Shown piece after piece: positions 1-6,666 of a stretch of DNA of 6,844 nucleotides. How positions within the stretch are numbered: the first letter of the stretch is position 1; each line of letters begins with the position of its first letter. The DNA is from an uncultured Burkholderiales bacterium (GTDB lineage Bacteria > Pseudomonadota > Gammaproteobacteria > Burkholderiales > Burkholderiaceae_E): NCBI GenBank assembly GCA_903923345.1, contig CAIXXI010000455.1:1-6844 (forward strand), in the 5' to 3' direction. The translations under genes and the position numbers were made by a program. The notes under the pieces were generated by a model. That model ran no database searches. It was not told where the DNA came from and saw only the letters and a list, made by a program, of their open reading frames with translations.

Positions 1-707
1 AATCGCCGGTCCTGCAAGGTGCGCAACACCCGGGTCATGTAGTCGCGCACCGAGAGTTCCTCGCGGCTGATGCGATGGTGCTCGACCAGGCGGGCGCGCC
101 GAAGCACATCAGCCCAGGCCGCACGCAGGTCGGCCGGCACCACATCCGGCAGGCGTACTTCGATCGACTGCTCCAGCAGCACCTGCGCCCGCAGGAAATC
201 CCGCCCTTCGCGAGGCACCTGGTCGAGGCGTTCGGCGCCCAGTTTGATGCGTTCGTATTCGAGCAGCCGTCTGGCCAGTTCAGCGCGCGGATCTTCGACT
301 TCCTCTCCGGTGTCGGCTTTGCGGACCGGCAGCAGCATGCGCGACTTGATGTCGATCAGAAGGGCCGCCATCAGCAGATATTCGGCGGCCAGCTCCAGGT
401 TGTGCTGGCGGATCTCCTCGACATAGACCAGATACTGGCGCGTGACCTCAGCCAGCGGAATGTCGAGGATGTTGAAGTTCTGCTTTCGGATCAGGTAGAG
501 CAGCAGGTCCAGCGGCCCCTCGAAGCTGTCCAGAAAGACCTCGAGTGCATCCGGCGGGATATACAGATCCAGCGGCAGCTGGTGCAGTGGTTCGCCGTGA
601 ATCCGCGCCCGGACGGTTTCTACGATGACCGCTTCGGCCTCATCGAGCTGCTCTGGCAGCGGGACGACGCCCGCGGTGTCCTCGGGCGGGAGGATGACGA
701 TTGTCAC
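1..707 (-). CDS. scpA: Segregation and condensation protein A, ScpA (kleisin), C-terminus cut by window edge
   Basis: ScpA is the kleisin subunit of the bacterial Smc-ScpAB condensin. It bridges the two Smc heads and binds ScpB, helping to compact and segregate the chromosome. Reading the minus strand from 707 gives 235 full codons with no stop before the edge. The kleisin core is clear: a FEGPLDLLLYLI motif at residues 62-73, then RKQNFNILDIPLAEVT (74-89) and the AAEYLLMAALLIDIKSRMLLP helix (107-127), which belong to the N-terminal domain that contacts the Smc neck. Residues 1-55 form an acidic, proline-containing extension ending in LPLDLYIPPDALEVF, as I recall from betaproteobacterial ScpA. 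The C-terminal winged helix lies mostly beyond position 1. The start is GTG at 707-705, 4 nt after the DUF3460 stop; no in-frame ATG lies close upstream and the ribosome site is weak, so translation is probably coupled to the upstream gene. Confidence 0.95.
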   Translation of the reverse strand, partial: MTIVILPPEDTAGVVPLPEQLDEAEAVIVETVRARIHGEPLHQLPLDLYIPPDALEVFLDSFEGPLDLLLYLIRKQNFNILDIPLAEVTRQYLVYVEEIRQHNLELAAEYLLMAALLIDIKSRMLLPVRKADTGEEVEDPRAELARRLLEYERIKLGAERLDQVPREGRDFLRAQVLLEQSIEVRLPDVVPADLRAAWADVLRRARLVEHHRISREELSVRDYMTRVLRTLQDRR

Positions 708-711
708 CCGC

Positions 712-915
712 TCAGGTCTTGGTCTGGTACGGGTAGGCCTTCTGGGGCACCCGCGACTCATTGAGGCGACGCGACTGGTCTGGGTCGATGCTGGTCCGAT
801 CCCACAGCAGCGCACGGCCTGCCTGTTGCGAGGCTTCGAGGTGGGGGCGCTGAGCCTTGAGTTCCTCGAGAAAGCGGGTGGCGTCTGAAATGTAGCGGGG
901 AGAATTGGGGCGCAC
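712..915 (-). CDS. DUF3460 family small protein, GTG start, coupled to scpA
   Basis: This encodes a 67-residue soluble protein of unknown function. It matches the DUF3460 pattern as remembered: an N-terminal YISDATRFLEELK segment, then a Glu/Gln-rich helix, a GRALLWD motif in the middle, and a C-terminal ARV-like/PYPYQ ending (here SRVPQKAYPYQTKT). No signal peptide or membrane segment is visible. The frame stays open to an ATG at 996, but I prefer GTG at 915-913. Family similarity begins just after it, a GGGAA ribosome site lies 6 nt upstream (926-922), and a TACAAT -10 box (945-940) lies inside the longer version, so that version's start would not be on the transcript. The longer form would also overlap the divergent lipoprotein gene. 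The stop is 4 nt before scpA, which points to one transcript and perhaps a link to chromosome maintenance, though that is inference from position only. Confidence 0.85.
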   Translation of the reverse strand: MRPNSPRYISDATRFLEELKAQRPHLEASQQAGRALLWDRTSIDPDQSRRLNESRVPQKAYPYQTKT

Positions 916-933
916 GGCGAATTCCCGGAAAAT
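905..933 (+). promoter_or_regulatory. Possible weak promoter for the SmpA-like lipoprotein gene
   Basis: TTGGGG (905-910) and GAAAAT (928-933) are separated by 17 nt on the plus strand and would start a transcript near 940, about 42 nt before the ATG at 982. Each box is only a partial sigma-70 match (3/6 and 4/6). The -35 would lie inside the start of the divergent DUF3460 gene. It is the best pair I could find in the short divergent gap, but a chance match is possible. Confidence 0.25.
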
Positions 934-939
934 GGGAAG

Positions 940-945
940 ATTGTA
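940..945 (-). promoter_or_regulatory. Probable -10 box of the DUF3460-scpA promoter
   Basis: On the minus strand this reads TACAAT, five of six matches to the sigma-70 -10 consensus. Transcription would begin near 933, giving a leader of roughly 18 nt before the GTG at 915. The hexamer at 17-nt spacing (TGAGGG, 968-963) is a poor -35, so the promoter would be weak or activator-dependent. The position supports the short DUF3460 start. Confidence 0.45.
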
Positions 946-981
946 CGGGAACGCGCTCCCATCCCTCACCGAGAGTCCACC

Positions 982-1521
982 ATGAACCTGCTCCAAAGAC
1001 TCAGATCGCTCAGACCGGCCCGCCTGGACCGCGCTGGCGTGGGTGCAGCCCTGCTCGGGCTAGCCTCCTTGCTGCCCGGCTGCGACTATGTCGCCGAGAA
1101 AAAGCTCATCGTGGGCCAGCATTCCGAGCAGGATGTGCGTCAGATCATGGGTGTGCCCACGCTCGTGTGGGACCTGCCCAATGGCGCCAAGCAGCTCGAC
1201 TATGCCCGTGCACCGCAAGGCTTTGATACCTTCCGCGTCGAGATCGACACAAACGGGAAATACCTTGGCATGAAGCAGCTGCTGACCCCCGAACACTTCA
1301 AGCAGGCGCGCCCGAACATGAGCGGCGATGAACTGACGCGCATGTTCTCCAAGCCCACCGAGGTGCAGCGTTATGCGCTGAAAAAGGAAACCATCTGGAT
1401 GTGGAAGTACGTCGGTGACGGGGGTTTCAAGTACAACTTCAATGCCCACTTCGAGGACGGCGCGACCCAGGCCTCGAAATATTCAATCACCGACGACAAA
1501 TCGATGTATCAGGGCGGCTAA
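982..1521 (+). CDS. Outer-membrane-type lipoprotein with two tandem SmpA/BamE-like units
   Basis: This is a 179-residue lipoprotein. The N-terminus is Arg-rich (R6, R8, R11, R14, R17), followed by a hydrophobic stretch (20-31) and a lipobox LPGC, so Cys34 should be lipidated and become the mature N-terminus. The mature part resembles the SmpA/OmlA (BamE-like) fold: GQHSEQDVRQIMGVP (45-59) has the spacing of that family's helix-Gly-x-Pro signature. A second similar unit begins around 109 (MSGDELTRMFSKP, then Trp139, Trp141 and a beta-rich end with FKYNFNAHFEDG). BamE itself is about 110 residues with one unit and belongs to the beta-barrel assembly machine, so this is a longer relative, not a clear BamE orthologue. 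The ribosome site GAGAG (971-975) is 6 nt before the ATG. Asp35 at +2 is discussed in the findings. The gene stands alone, divergent from DUF3460-scpA and convergent with the SulP gene. Confidence 0.8.
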   Translation: MNLLQRLRSLRPARLDRAGVGAALLGLASLLPGCDYVAEKKLIVGQHSEQDVRQIMGVPTLVWDLPNGAKQLDYARAPQGFDTFRVEIDTNGKYLGMKQLLTPEHFKQARPNMSGDELTRMFSKPTEVQRYALKKETIWMWKYVGDGGFKYNFNAHFEDGATQASKYSITDDKSMYQGG

Positions 1522-1529
1522 GGCCGCTC
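1512..1529. terminator. Weak hairpin at the convergent lipoprotein/SulP gene ends
   Basis: GCGGC (1514-1518) pairs with GCCGC (1523-1527) around the four-base loop TAAG, and the stem can grow by a G-T wobble and a G-C pair to 1512/1529. The loop contains the lipoprotein stop codon. No T-run follows on either strand, so this is at best a poor intrinsic terminator. It is listed because the two genes converge here with only 26 nt between their stop codons. Confidence 0.25.
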
Positions 1530-1547
1530 GTGAGGGGCAGGGCCGGC

Positions 1548-3242
1548 TCATTCGGTTGCCAGGCCGTCCGGATCCACCCGATGCCGATCTGCCAGCGCAT
1601 TCAGTGCGGTATCCAGGTCATCGAACACGTTGTCTTCACCGATGCGCGCCACGAAGCCCGAGCGCCGCATCAAGGACAGGGGCTGCTCGGTCGCTTCAGT
1701 GATGACCAGGGTCTTGCCGCTGCGCTCAAGCTGAGTCTGGATCGTTTCAAGCGCGTCCAGACCGGTGGTGTCCAGATTGATCACCTGATGCATCTCCAGA
1801 ACCAGCACATCCGGCTGCTCCCGGGCGGGGTCGGCCAGTGATTCGAGGATCGACACCGATCCGAAAAAGAGCGACCCAAAGACCCGCCAGGCCTCGACCC
1901 GATTGCCATCGGGCAGGGTCGCCAGATTGGCCGGCAGGCGGATCGGCTCGAGCCGGGTAATCGACGAGATCCGATGAATGAAGAACAGGCTCGCCAGCAC
2001 CAGTCCGACCTCGACAGCGACCGTGATGTCGAACACCACGGTCAGGCCGAAGGTGGCCAGCATGATCGTGCGGTAGCTCATCGAGAACTGCTTCAGCCGT
2101 CCAAAGGCCGACCAGTCCCCCATGTTCCAGGCGACAAACAGCAGGATTGCTGCGAGCACGGCCATTGGGATGTTGCTTGCTACCGGCGCGAGCAGCAGGA
2201 TGATCGCCAGCAGCGTGACGGCATGGATCATGCCGGCCACCGGTGAGCGTGCCCCACTGCGCACATTGGTGACGGTGCGGGCAATCGTTCCGGTGGCCGC
2301 GATGCCACCGAACAGCGGCACGACCATGTTGGCCACGCCCTGCGCCATCAGTTCCTGGTTCGGGTTATGGCGTTCGCCGGTCATGCCGTCAGCCACCCGC
2401 GCGCACAGCAGTGACTCGATCGCACCGAGCAGCGCAATCGACAGCGTGGGCGCAAAGAGCGTCTGGGCGGTGGTCCAATCGAAGTCGGGCAGTTTCATGG
2501 CCGGCAGACCCTGCGGGATGCCGCCAAAACGGCTGCCGATCGTCTCGACCTGAAGACCCAGCAGCACCGCCGTCACCCCGATGACCAGCACGATGATCGT
2601 GCCAGGCACTCGGGCCATCCATCGACGCCAGGGCTGATGATTGGCCTGGTAAGTCTTGGGCCAGAAAAACAGCAGTACCAGGCTGGCGGTGCCCAAGGCG
2701 ATGGCTGCCCAGTTCACCGTGCCCCGGGCCGCCCACAGCGCGCCGATCTGCGACAGAAAATTCGCCGGCATGCGAGCAATCTCAAGGCCGAAAAAATCCT
2801 TGAGCTGCTGCATGGCAATGATGACCGCGATGCCATTGGTGAAGCCGATGACGATCGACACCGGGATGAATCGGATCACCTGGCCCAGGCGCAGCGCACC
2901 CATGGCAAAGAGCATCGCGCCGGCCATCATCGTGGCGATCAGCAGATTGGCCACGCCGTAACGCTCGACAATCGCATAGAGCAAGGCGACGAAGGCACCG
3001 GCCGGGCCCCCAATCTGCACCCGGGAGCCGCCAAGGGCCGAGATCAGGAAGCCGGCGACAATCGCCGTGAAGATGCCGGCCTCAGGCTTGACGCCGCTGG
3101 CAATGCCGAAGGCCATGGCCAAGGGCAGCGCAACCACACCGACGGTGACGCCGGCTGCAAGGTCTGCGCTGAAATCCTCGCGTCGGTAATGCTTGAGCGA
3201 ATCGATCAGCTGGGGGCGAAACGAGAAGCTGCGAAAGTTCAT
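1548..3242 (-). CDS. SulP (SLC26-type) anion transporter with C-terminal STAS domain, DauA/YchM-like
   Basis: A 564-residue inner-membrane secondary transporter of the SulP family, whose members carry sulfate, bicarbonate or C4-dicarboxylates. Residues 24-425 form the membrane part with many hydrophobic spans (12-14 are usual in the family). The SulP signature is present near 49-64 (SGVKPEAGIFTAIVAG, with P53 and G56). GFTNGIAVIIAMQQLKDFFG (133-152) and the LLGAIESLLCARVADGMTG stretch (271-289, with Glu276) closely resemble what I recall of Escherichia coli DauA (YchM), a succinate/aspartate transporter. Residues 452-550 form a cytoplasmic STAS domain with the loop LDTTGLDAL (490-498). Length and domain order are complete. 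The start ATG at 3242 follows a GGGGA ribosome site about 4 nt upstream. The gene lies 58 nt after metG on the same strand and may be read through from it. The substrate cannot be settled from sequence: dicarboxylate, sulfate and bicarbonate all remain possible. Confidence 0.93.
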   Translation of the reverse strand: MNFRSFSFRPQLIDSLKHYRREDFSADLAAGVTVGVVALPLAMAFGIASGVKPEAGIFTAIVAGFLISALGGSRVQIGGPAGAFVALLYAIVERYGVANLLIATMMAGAMLFAMGALRLGQVIRFIPVSIVIGFTNGIAVIIAMQQLKDFFGLEIARMPANFLSQIGALWAARGTVNWAAIALGTASLVLLFFWPKTYQANHQPWRRWMARVPGTIIVLVIGVTAVLLGLQVETIGSRFGGIPQGLPAMKLPDFDWTTAQTLFAPTLSIALLGAIESLLCARVADGMTGERHNPNQELMAQGVANMVVPLFGGIAATGTIARTVTNVRSGARSPVAGMIHAVTLLAIILLLAPVASNIPMAVLAAILLFVAWNMGDWSAFGRLKQFSMSYRTIMLATFGLTVVFDITVAVEVGLVLASLFFIHRISSITRLEPIRLPANLATLPDGNRVEAWRVFGSLFFGSVSILESLADPAREQPDVLVLEMHQVINLDTTGLDALETIQTQLERSGKTLVITEATEQPLSLMRRSGFVARIGEDNVFDDLDTALNALADRHRVDPDGLATE

Positions 3243-3300
3243 CAGTTCCCCGGCAATGTCGCCCCAGTGCGCTGGCTCGCAGTGTGATGGGGTGGCTGGA

Positions 3301-5400
3301 CTAGCGCACCTTCATGCCGGGCTGCGCCCCCGCATGCGGATCGAGCAGAAACACCCCACCGCCGTCATCGCTGGCTGAAGCGGCCAGCACCATGCCCTCA
3401 GACACACCGAATTTCATCTTTCGCGGTGCCAGGTTGGCCACCATCACGGTCAACTTCCCGGTGAGTTGCTCAGGCTGATACCAGGCACGAATACCGGAGA
3501 ACACCGTACGGTGTCGCGCTTCACCGACATCCAGGGTGAGCTTGAGCAATTTGTCCGAGCCTTCGACCTGTTCGGCACTGACGATGCGGGCAATCCGAAG
3601 GTCGACCAGCGCAAAGTCGTCGATCGAGATCGTGCCTTCAGGCAGTGCAGCCGCCGCCTTGGACGAGCCGGATTGAGCCTTCGACGCAGCCGTGGCTGCG
3701 GTGCTCGGGGTCTGGCTCGGTGCCGAATCGGCCGGCACTTCGAACAGCGCATCGAGCTGCTTGGGGTCAACTCGGGTGAGCAGGTGCTGGTAGGCGTTGA
3801 TGCGATGGCCTTCAGGCAGCGGCGTGGCCAGCGCATCCCAGTCGGTGGCGCTCAGGTTCATGAATGCGCGAACCTTGTCGGTGAGCGATGGCAGCACCGG
3901 CGACAGCAGCAGCACGAGATCCCGGAAGGCCCGCAATGCGGTCGAGCAGCAGCGGTGCAGGTCGGCGGTTCGAGCTGCATCCTTGGCCAGATCCCAGGGC
4001 TTTTCCGCATCGACATACTGATTGACCGCGTCGGCAAACTGCATGATCTCGCGCATCGCCTTGGCGAATTCACGCTGCTCGTACAGGGCAGCCACCGCTT
4101 CCGGTCCGCTCCAGGGCTTGGCGAAGCCTTCGTGCGCACCATGGTCGATCGCAGCCAGCTGGCCATCGAAGCGCTTCACCAGAAAGCCGGCGCAGCGGCT
4201 CGCGATGTTGACCAGCTTGCCGACCAGGTCGGCATTGACGCGGGCCATGAAATCGTCGGGATTGAAGTCGACATCCTCGACGCGCGCATTGAGCTTGGCA
4301 GCGAGGTAGTAGCGCAGCCACTCGGGGTTCATCCCCAGATCGAGGTAGCGCAGCGGCGAAATGCCAGTGCCGCGCGACTTGCTCATCTTCTCGCCCGAGA
4401 CCGTGATGAAGCCATGCACATGGACGCGGTCGGGCACCTTGTAGCCGGCGAATTTGAGCATCGCCGGCCAGAACAAGGTGTGAAAGTAGATGATGTCCTT
4501 GCCGATGAAATGCACCTGCTCGACATCCGAATCCGGCGCAATGAACTCGTTGAAGTCCAGGCCCCGCTTGGCGCAGTTCGCCTTGAGCGACGCGAGATAG
4601 CCGACCGGCGCATCCAGCCAGACATAGAAATACTTGCCAGGCGCATCCGGGATCGGGATGCCGAAATACGGTTCGTCGCGCGAGATGTCCCAGTCAGCCA
4701 TGCCGGTGCTGGAGCCATCTTGCTGGTCTCCTTCGAGCCATTCGCGGGCCTTGTTGGCCACCTCGGGTTGCAGCCGCCCATCGAGTGCCCATTCGCGCAG
4801 GAACGCCACACATCGCGGGTCGGACAGACTGAAAAAGAAGTGCTCTGATTCGCGCATGACCGGTGATGCACCGGTGATCGTCGAGTAGGGGCTCTTGAGT
4901 TCGGTGGGTGAGTAGACCGCACCGCAGACTTCGCAGGAATCGCCGTACTGGTCTTTTGCGCCGCACTTGGGGCACTCGCCCTTGATGTAGCGATCGGGCA
5001 GGAACATGCCCTTCACCGGGTCATAGAACTGCTCGATCGTGCGGGTCGCAATCAGTCCGGCTGCCCGCAGTTTTCGATAGATGTCCTGGGAGAGTTCAGT
5101 GTTCTCAGGTGATTCGGTCGAATGCCAGTGATCGAAGGACACATGAAAGCCCTCGAGGTATTTCGGGCGTTCAGCGGCAATGCGATCAACCAGTTCGCGG
5201 GGCGTGATGCCCTCGCTCTGTGCTTTGAGCATGATCGGCGCGCCATGGGCGTCGTCGGCGCAGACGAAATGCACTTCGCGGCCCTGCATGCGCTGAAAGC
5301 GCACCCAGATATCGGCCTGGATGTACTCCATGATGTGGCCGATGTGGAACGATCCGTTGGCGTAGGGCAGGGCGGTGGTAACAAACAGGCGCCGGGTCAT
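3301..5400 (-). CDS. metG: Methionyl-tRNA synthetase, MetG, with C-terminal tRNA-binding domain
   Basis: A cytoplasmic class I aminoacyl-tRNA synthetase that charges tRNA-Met and initiator tRNA with methionine using ATP. The 699 residues show the full order of a long-form (E. coli type) enzyme. The Rossmann catalytic domain opens with TTALPYANGSFHIGH, carrying the HIGH signature at 19-22. A zinc knuckle in the connective insert has C143, C146, C156 and C159. KMSKS is at 338-342, followed by the helical anticodon-binding domain (about 370-550). A low-complexity Ala/Ser/Pro/Lys linker (about 557-588) leads to a Trbp111/EMAP-like tRNA-binding domain (595-699) that dimerises the enzyme in relatives. 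E. coli MetG has 677 residues; the longer linker probably accounts for most of the extra length. The ATG at 5400 directly precedes the conserved core, but the ribosome site is weak. The gene is divergent from apbC, as in E. coli (metG/mrp). Confidence 0.98.
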   Translation of the reverse strand: MTRRLFVTTALPYANGSFHIGHIMEYIQADIWVRFQRMQGREVHFVCADDAHGAPIMLKAQSEGITPRELVDRIAAERPKYLEGFHVSFDHWHSTESPENTELSQDIYRKLRAAGLIATRTIEQFYDPVKGMFLPDRYIKGECPKCGAKDQYGDSCEVCGAVYSPTELKSPYSTITGASPVMRESEHFFFSLSDPRCVAFLREWALDGRLQPEVANKAREWLEGDQQDGSSTGMADWDISRDEPYFGIPIPDAPGKYFYVWLDAPVGYLASLKANCAKRGLDFNEFIAPDSDVEQVHFIGKDIIYFHTLFWPAMLKFAGYKVPDRVHVHGFITVSGEKMSKSRGTGISPLRYLDLGMNPEWLRYYLAAKLNARVEDVDFNPDDFMARVNADLVGKLVNIASRCAGFLVKRFDGQLAAIDHGAHEGFAKPWSGPEAVAALYEQREFAKAMREIMQFADAVNQYVDAEKPWDLAKDAARTADLHRCCSTALRAFRDLVLLLSPVLPSLTDKVRAFMNLSATDWDALATPLPEGHRINAYQHLLTRVDPKQLDALFEVPADSAPSQTPSTAATAASKAQSGSSKAAAALPEGTISIDDFALVDLRIARIVSAEQVEGSDKLLKLTLDVGEARHRTVFSGIRAWYQPEQLTGKLTVMVANLAPRKMKFGVSEGMVLAASASDDGGGVFLLDPHAGAQPGMKVR

Positions 5401-5442
5401 GGTGGGCTCGAGTGCGAGGCGGGTGCCGTCAAAGGGGCGACC

Positions 5443-5448
5443 ATTCTA
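5443..5448 (-). promoter_or_regulatory. Probable -10 box of the metG promoter
   Basis: The minus strand reads TAGAAT, five of six matches to the sigma-70 -10 consensus, about 43 nt before the metG ATG. Transcription would start near 5436 with a leader of about 36 nt. No good -35 hexamer sits 16-18 nt upstream (GGAGCG at 5471-5466). A TTGACG (5433-5428) lies downstream of the box and too close to the start codon to serve as a -35. Confidence 0.4.
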
Positions 5449-5493
5449 GCCCCGCAGGCACAGGCCGCTCCCGGGCCCTGTGTGATCGGCCGA

Positions 5494-5517
5494 CCGGATC
5501 CGGGATTCGGATAGACT
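5494..5517 (+). promoter_or_regulatory. Candidate apbC -10 box with overlapping palindromes
   Basis: TAGACT (5512-5517) matches four of six bases of the sigma-70 -10 and would start a transcript near 5524, about 35 nt before the apbC ATG. Directly upstream is the perfect 10-bp palindrome CCGGATCCGG (5494-5503). A second inverted repeat, ATCCG (5498-5502) and CGGAT (5508-5512) around a 5-nt spacer, touches the first base of the -10 box. This geometry would suit an operator, but the stretch is GC-rich and such repeats can arise by chance. No clear -35 is visible. Confidence 0.3.
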
Positions 5518-5558
5518 TTGCGCCCTCCGGTCAATTCAAGCCCGATGGTGGAGTCAAT

Positions 5559-6647
5559 ATGGCCGTTACGGTCGAGCAGGTGAGCGCGGCACTGGCCGCA
5601 GTGATCGATCCCAATACCGAAAAGGACCTGATGTCCTCGAAGTCGGCCCGCAATATCCGGGTCGATGGCACTGAGGTCAGCGTCGACATCGAACTGGGCT
5701 ATCCGGCAGCCAGCCAGATCGCGCTGATTCGAAGGGCTGCCATCGATGCCATTCAGGCGATTGCCGGGGTGAGCAAGGCCAGCGTCAACGTCTATCAGAA
5801 GATCGTGGCGCACACCGCGCAGCGCGGGGTCAAGCTGCTGCCCAACGTCAAGAACATCATCGCGGTGGCCTCGGGCAAGGGCGGTGTGGGCAAGAGCACC
5901 ACCGCGGTCAACCTGGCCCTGGCCCTCGCCGCAGAGGGCGCCAACGTGGGCATGCTCGATGCCGACATCTACGGGCCTTCGCAGCCGACCATGCTCGGCA
6001 TCACCGGTCGCCCTGAAACCCGTGATGGCAAGTCGCTCGAACCGATGATGGGCCACGGCATTCAGGCCAGCTCGATCGGTTTCATGATCGACACGGACAC
6101 GCCGATGGTCTGGCGCGGCCCGATGGTGACTCAGGCACTCGAGCAGTTGCTGCGGGACACCAACTGGCGCGACCTCGACTACCTGATCGTCGACATGCCG
6201 CCCGGCACCGGCGACATCCACCTGACCTTGTCGCAGAAGATTCCGGTGACCGGCGCGGTGATCGTGACCACCCCTCAGGACATCGCATTACTCGATGCCC
6301 GCAAGGGCCTGAAGATGTTCGAGAAGGTCGGCATTCCGATCCTGGGCATCGTGGAAAACATGGCGATGCACATCTGCTCGCAGTGCCAGCATGCCGAGCC
6401 GATTTTCGGCACCGGAGGCGGCGAACGCATGTCGAAGGACTACGGCGTCGAGTACCTCGGCGGTTTGCCCCTTGACATCCGGATCCGTGAGCAAACAGAC
6501 TCCGGCCGGCCGACGGTGGTGGCGGATCCGGAAGGCCCGCTTGCGCAGTCCTACCGCAAGATCGCCCGTCGTATTGCAGTGAAGGTGGCGCAATCCGCCA
6601 AAGACATGTCGCTCAAGTTTCCGTCGATTGTCATTCAGAACACCTGA
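5559..6647 (+). CDS. apbC: Fe-S cluster carrier ATPase ApbC (Mrp/NBP35 family)
   Basis: A cytoplasmic P-loop ATPase that binds and hands over [4Fe-4S] clusters to apo-proteins, named in E. coli as Mrp and in Salmonella as ApbC. The 362 residues comprise an N-terminal MIP18/DUF59 domain (about 5-85, with DPNTEKDL at 17-24) and a Mrp ATPase domain. That domain has the deviant Walker A SGKGGVGKST (105-114, with both K107 and K112), switch I region DADIYGPSQP (134-143), Walker B/switch II DYLIVDMPPGTGD (207-219), and the CxxC pair C273/C276 that holds a cluster shared by the dimer. The frame is open back to 5412, but the ATG at 5559 is chosen: GGAG (5550-5553) lies 5 nt upstream, the DUF59 domain starts right after it, and 362 residues is the usual family length. 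It probably shares a transcript with the lipoprotein gene starting 19 nt downstream. Confidence 0.97.
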   Translation: MAVTVEQVSAALAAVIDPNTEKDLMSSKSARNIRVDGTEVSVDIELGYPAASQIALIRRAAIDAIQAIAGVSKASVNVYQKIVAHTAQRGVKLLPNVKNIIAVASGKGGVGKSTTAVNLALALAAEGANVGMLDADIYGPSQPTMLGITGRPETRDGKSLEPMMGHGIQASSIGFMIDTDTPMVWRGPMVTQALEQLLRDTNWRDLDYLIVDMPPGTGDIHLTLSQKIPVTGAVIVTTPQDIALLDARKGLKMFEKVGIPILGIVENMAMHICSQCQHAEPIFGTGGGERMSKDYGVEYLGGLPLDIRIREQTDSGRPTVVADPEGPLAQSYRKIARRIAVKVAQSAKDMSLKFPSIVIQNT

Positions 6648-6666
6648 ACTCATTGAAAGGCGTCCC

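Noticed and set aside
75..764. A 229-codon open frame on the plus strand
   Set aside because: It is antisense to scpA, whose kleisin core is unmistakable. The translation resembles no family and has no sign of its own expression.
2637..3287. A 216-codon open frame on the plus strand rich in His, Asp, Gly and Arg
   Set aside because: It is antisense to the membrane part of the SulP gene. Hydrophobic codons read in reverse give such charged shadows.
3262..3292. A hairpin between metG and the SulP gene: CCCCA/TGGGG outer stem and TGCG/CGCA inner stem
   Set aside because: The stems are short, separated by an uneven internal loop, and no T-run follows in the direction of metG transcription. It is not convincing as a terminator.
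3466..4848. A 460-codon open frame on the plus strand opposite metG
   Set aside because: It lies wholly antisense to metG, which has every expected motif. Its translation is Arg/Val/Ala/Gln-rich with no recognisable domain, as is typical of frames opened by GC-rich codon bias. No good ribosome site or promoter was seen.
5412..5558. A 49-codon N-terminal extension of ApbC
   Set aside because: It would start only 12 nt from the metG start codon and cover both promoter candidates. It has no family similarity, while the ATG at 5559 has a good ribosome site and gives the usual length.
5397..6221. A 274-codon open frame on the minus strand opposite apbC
   Set aside because: It is antisense to the fully supported apbC and has no recognisable domain. 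Its His/Asp/Arg/Gly-rich composition fits a shadow frame.
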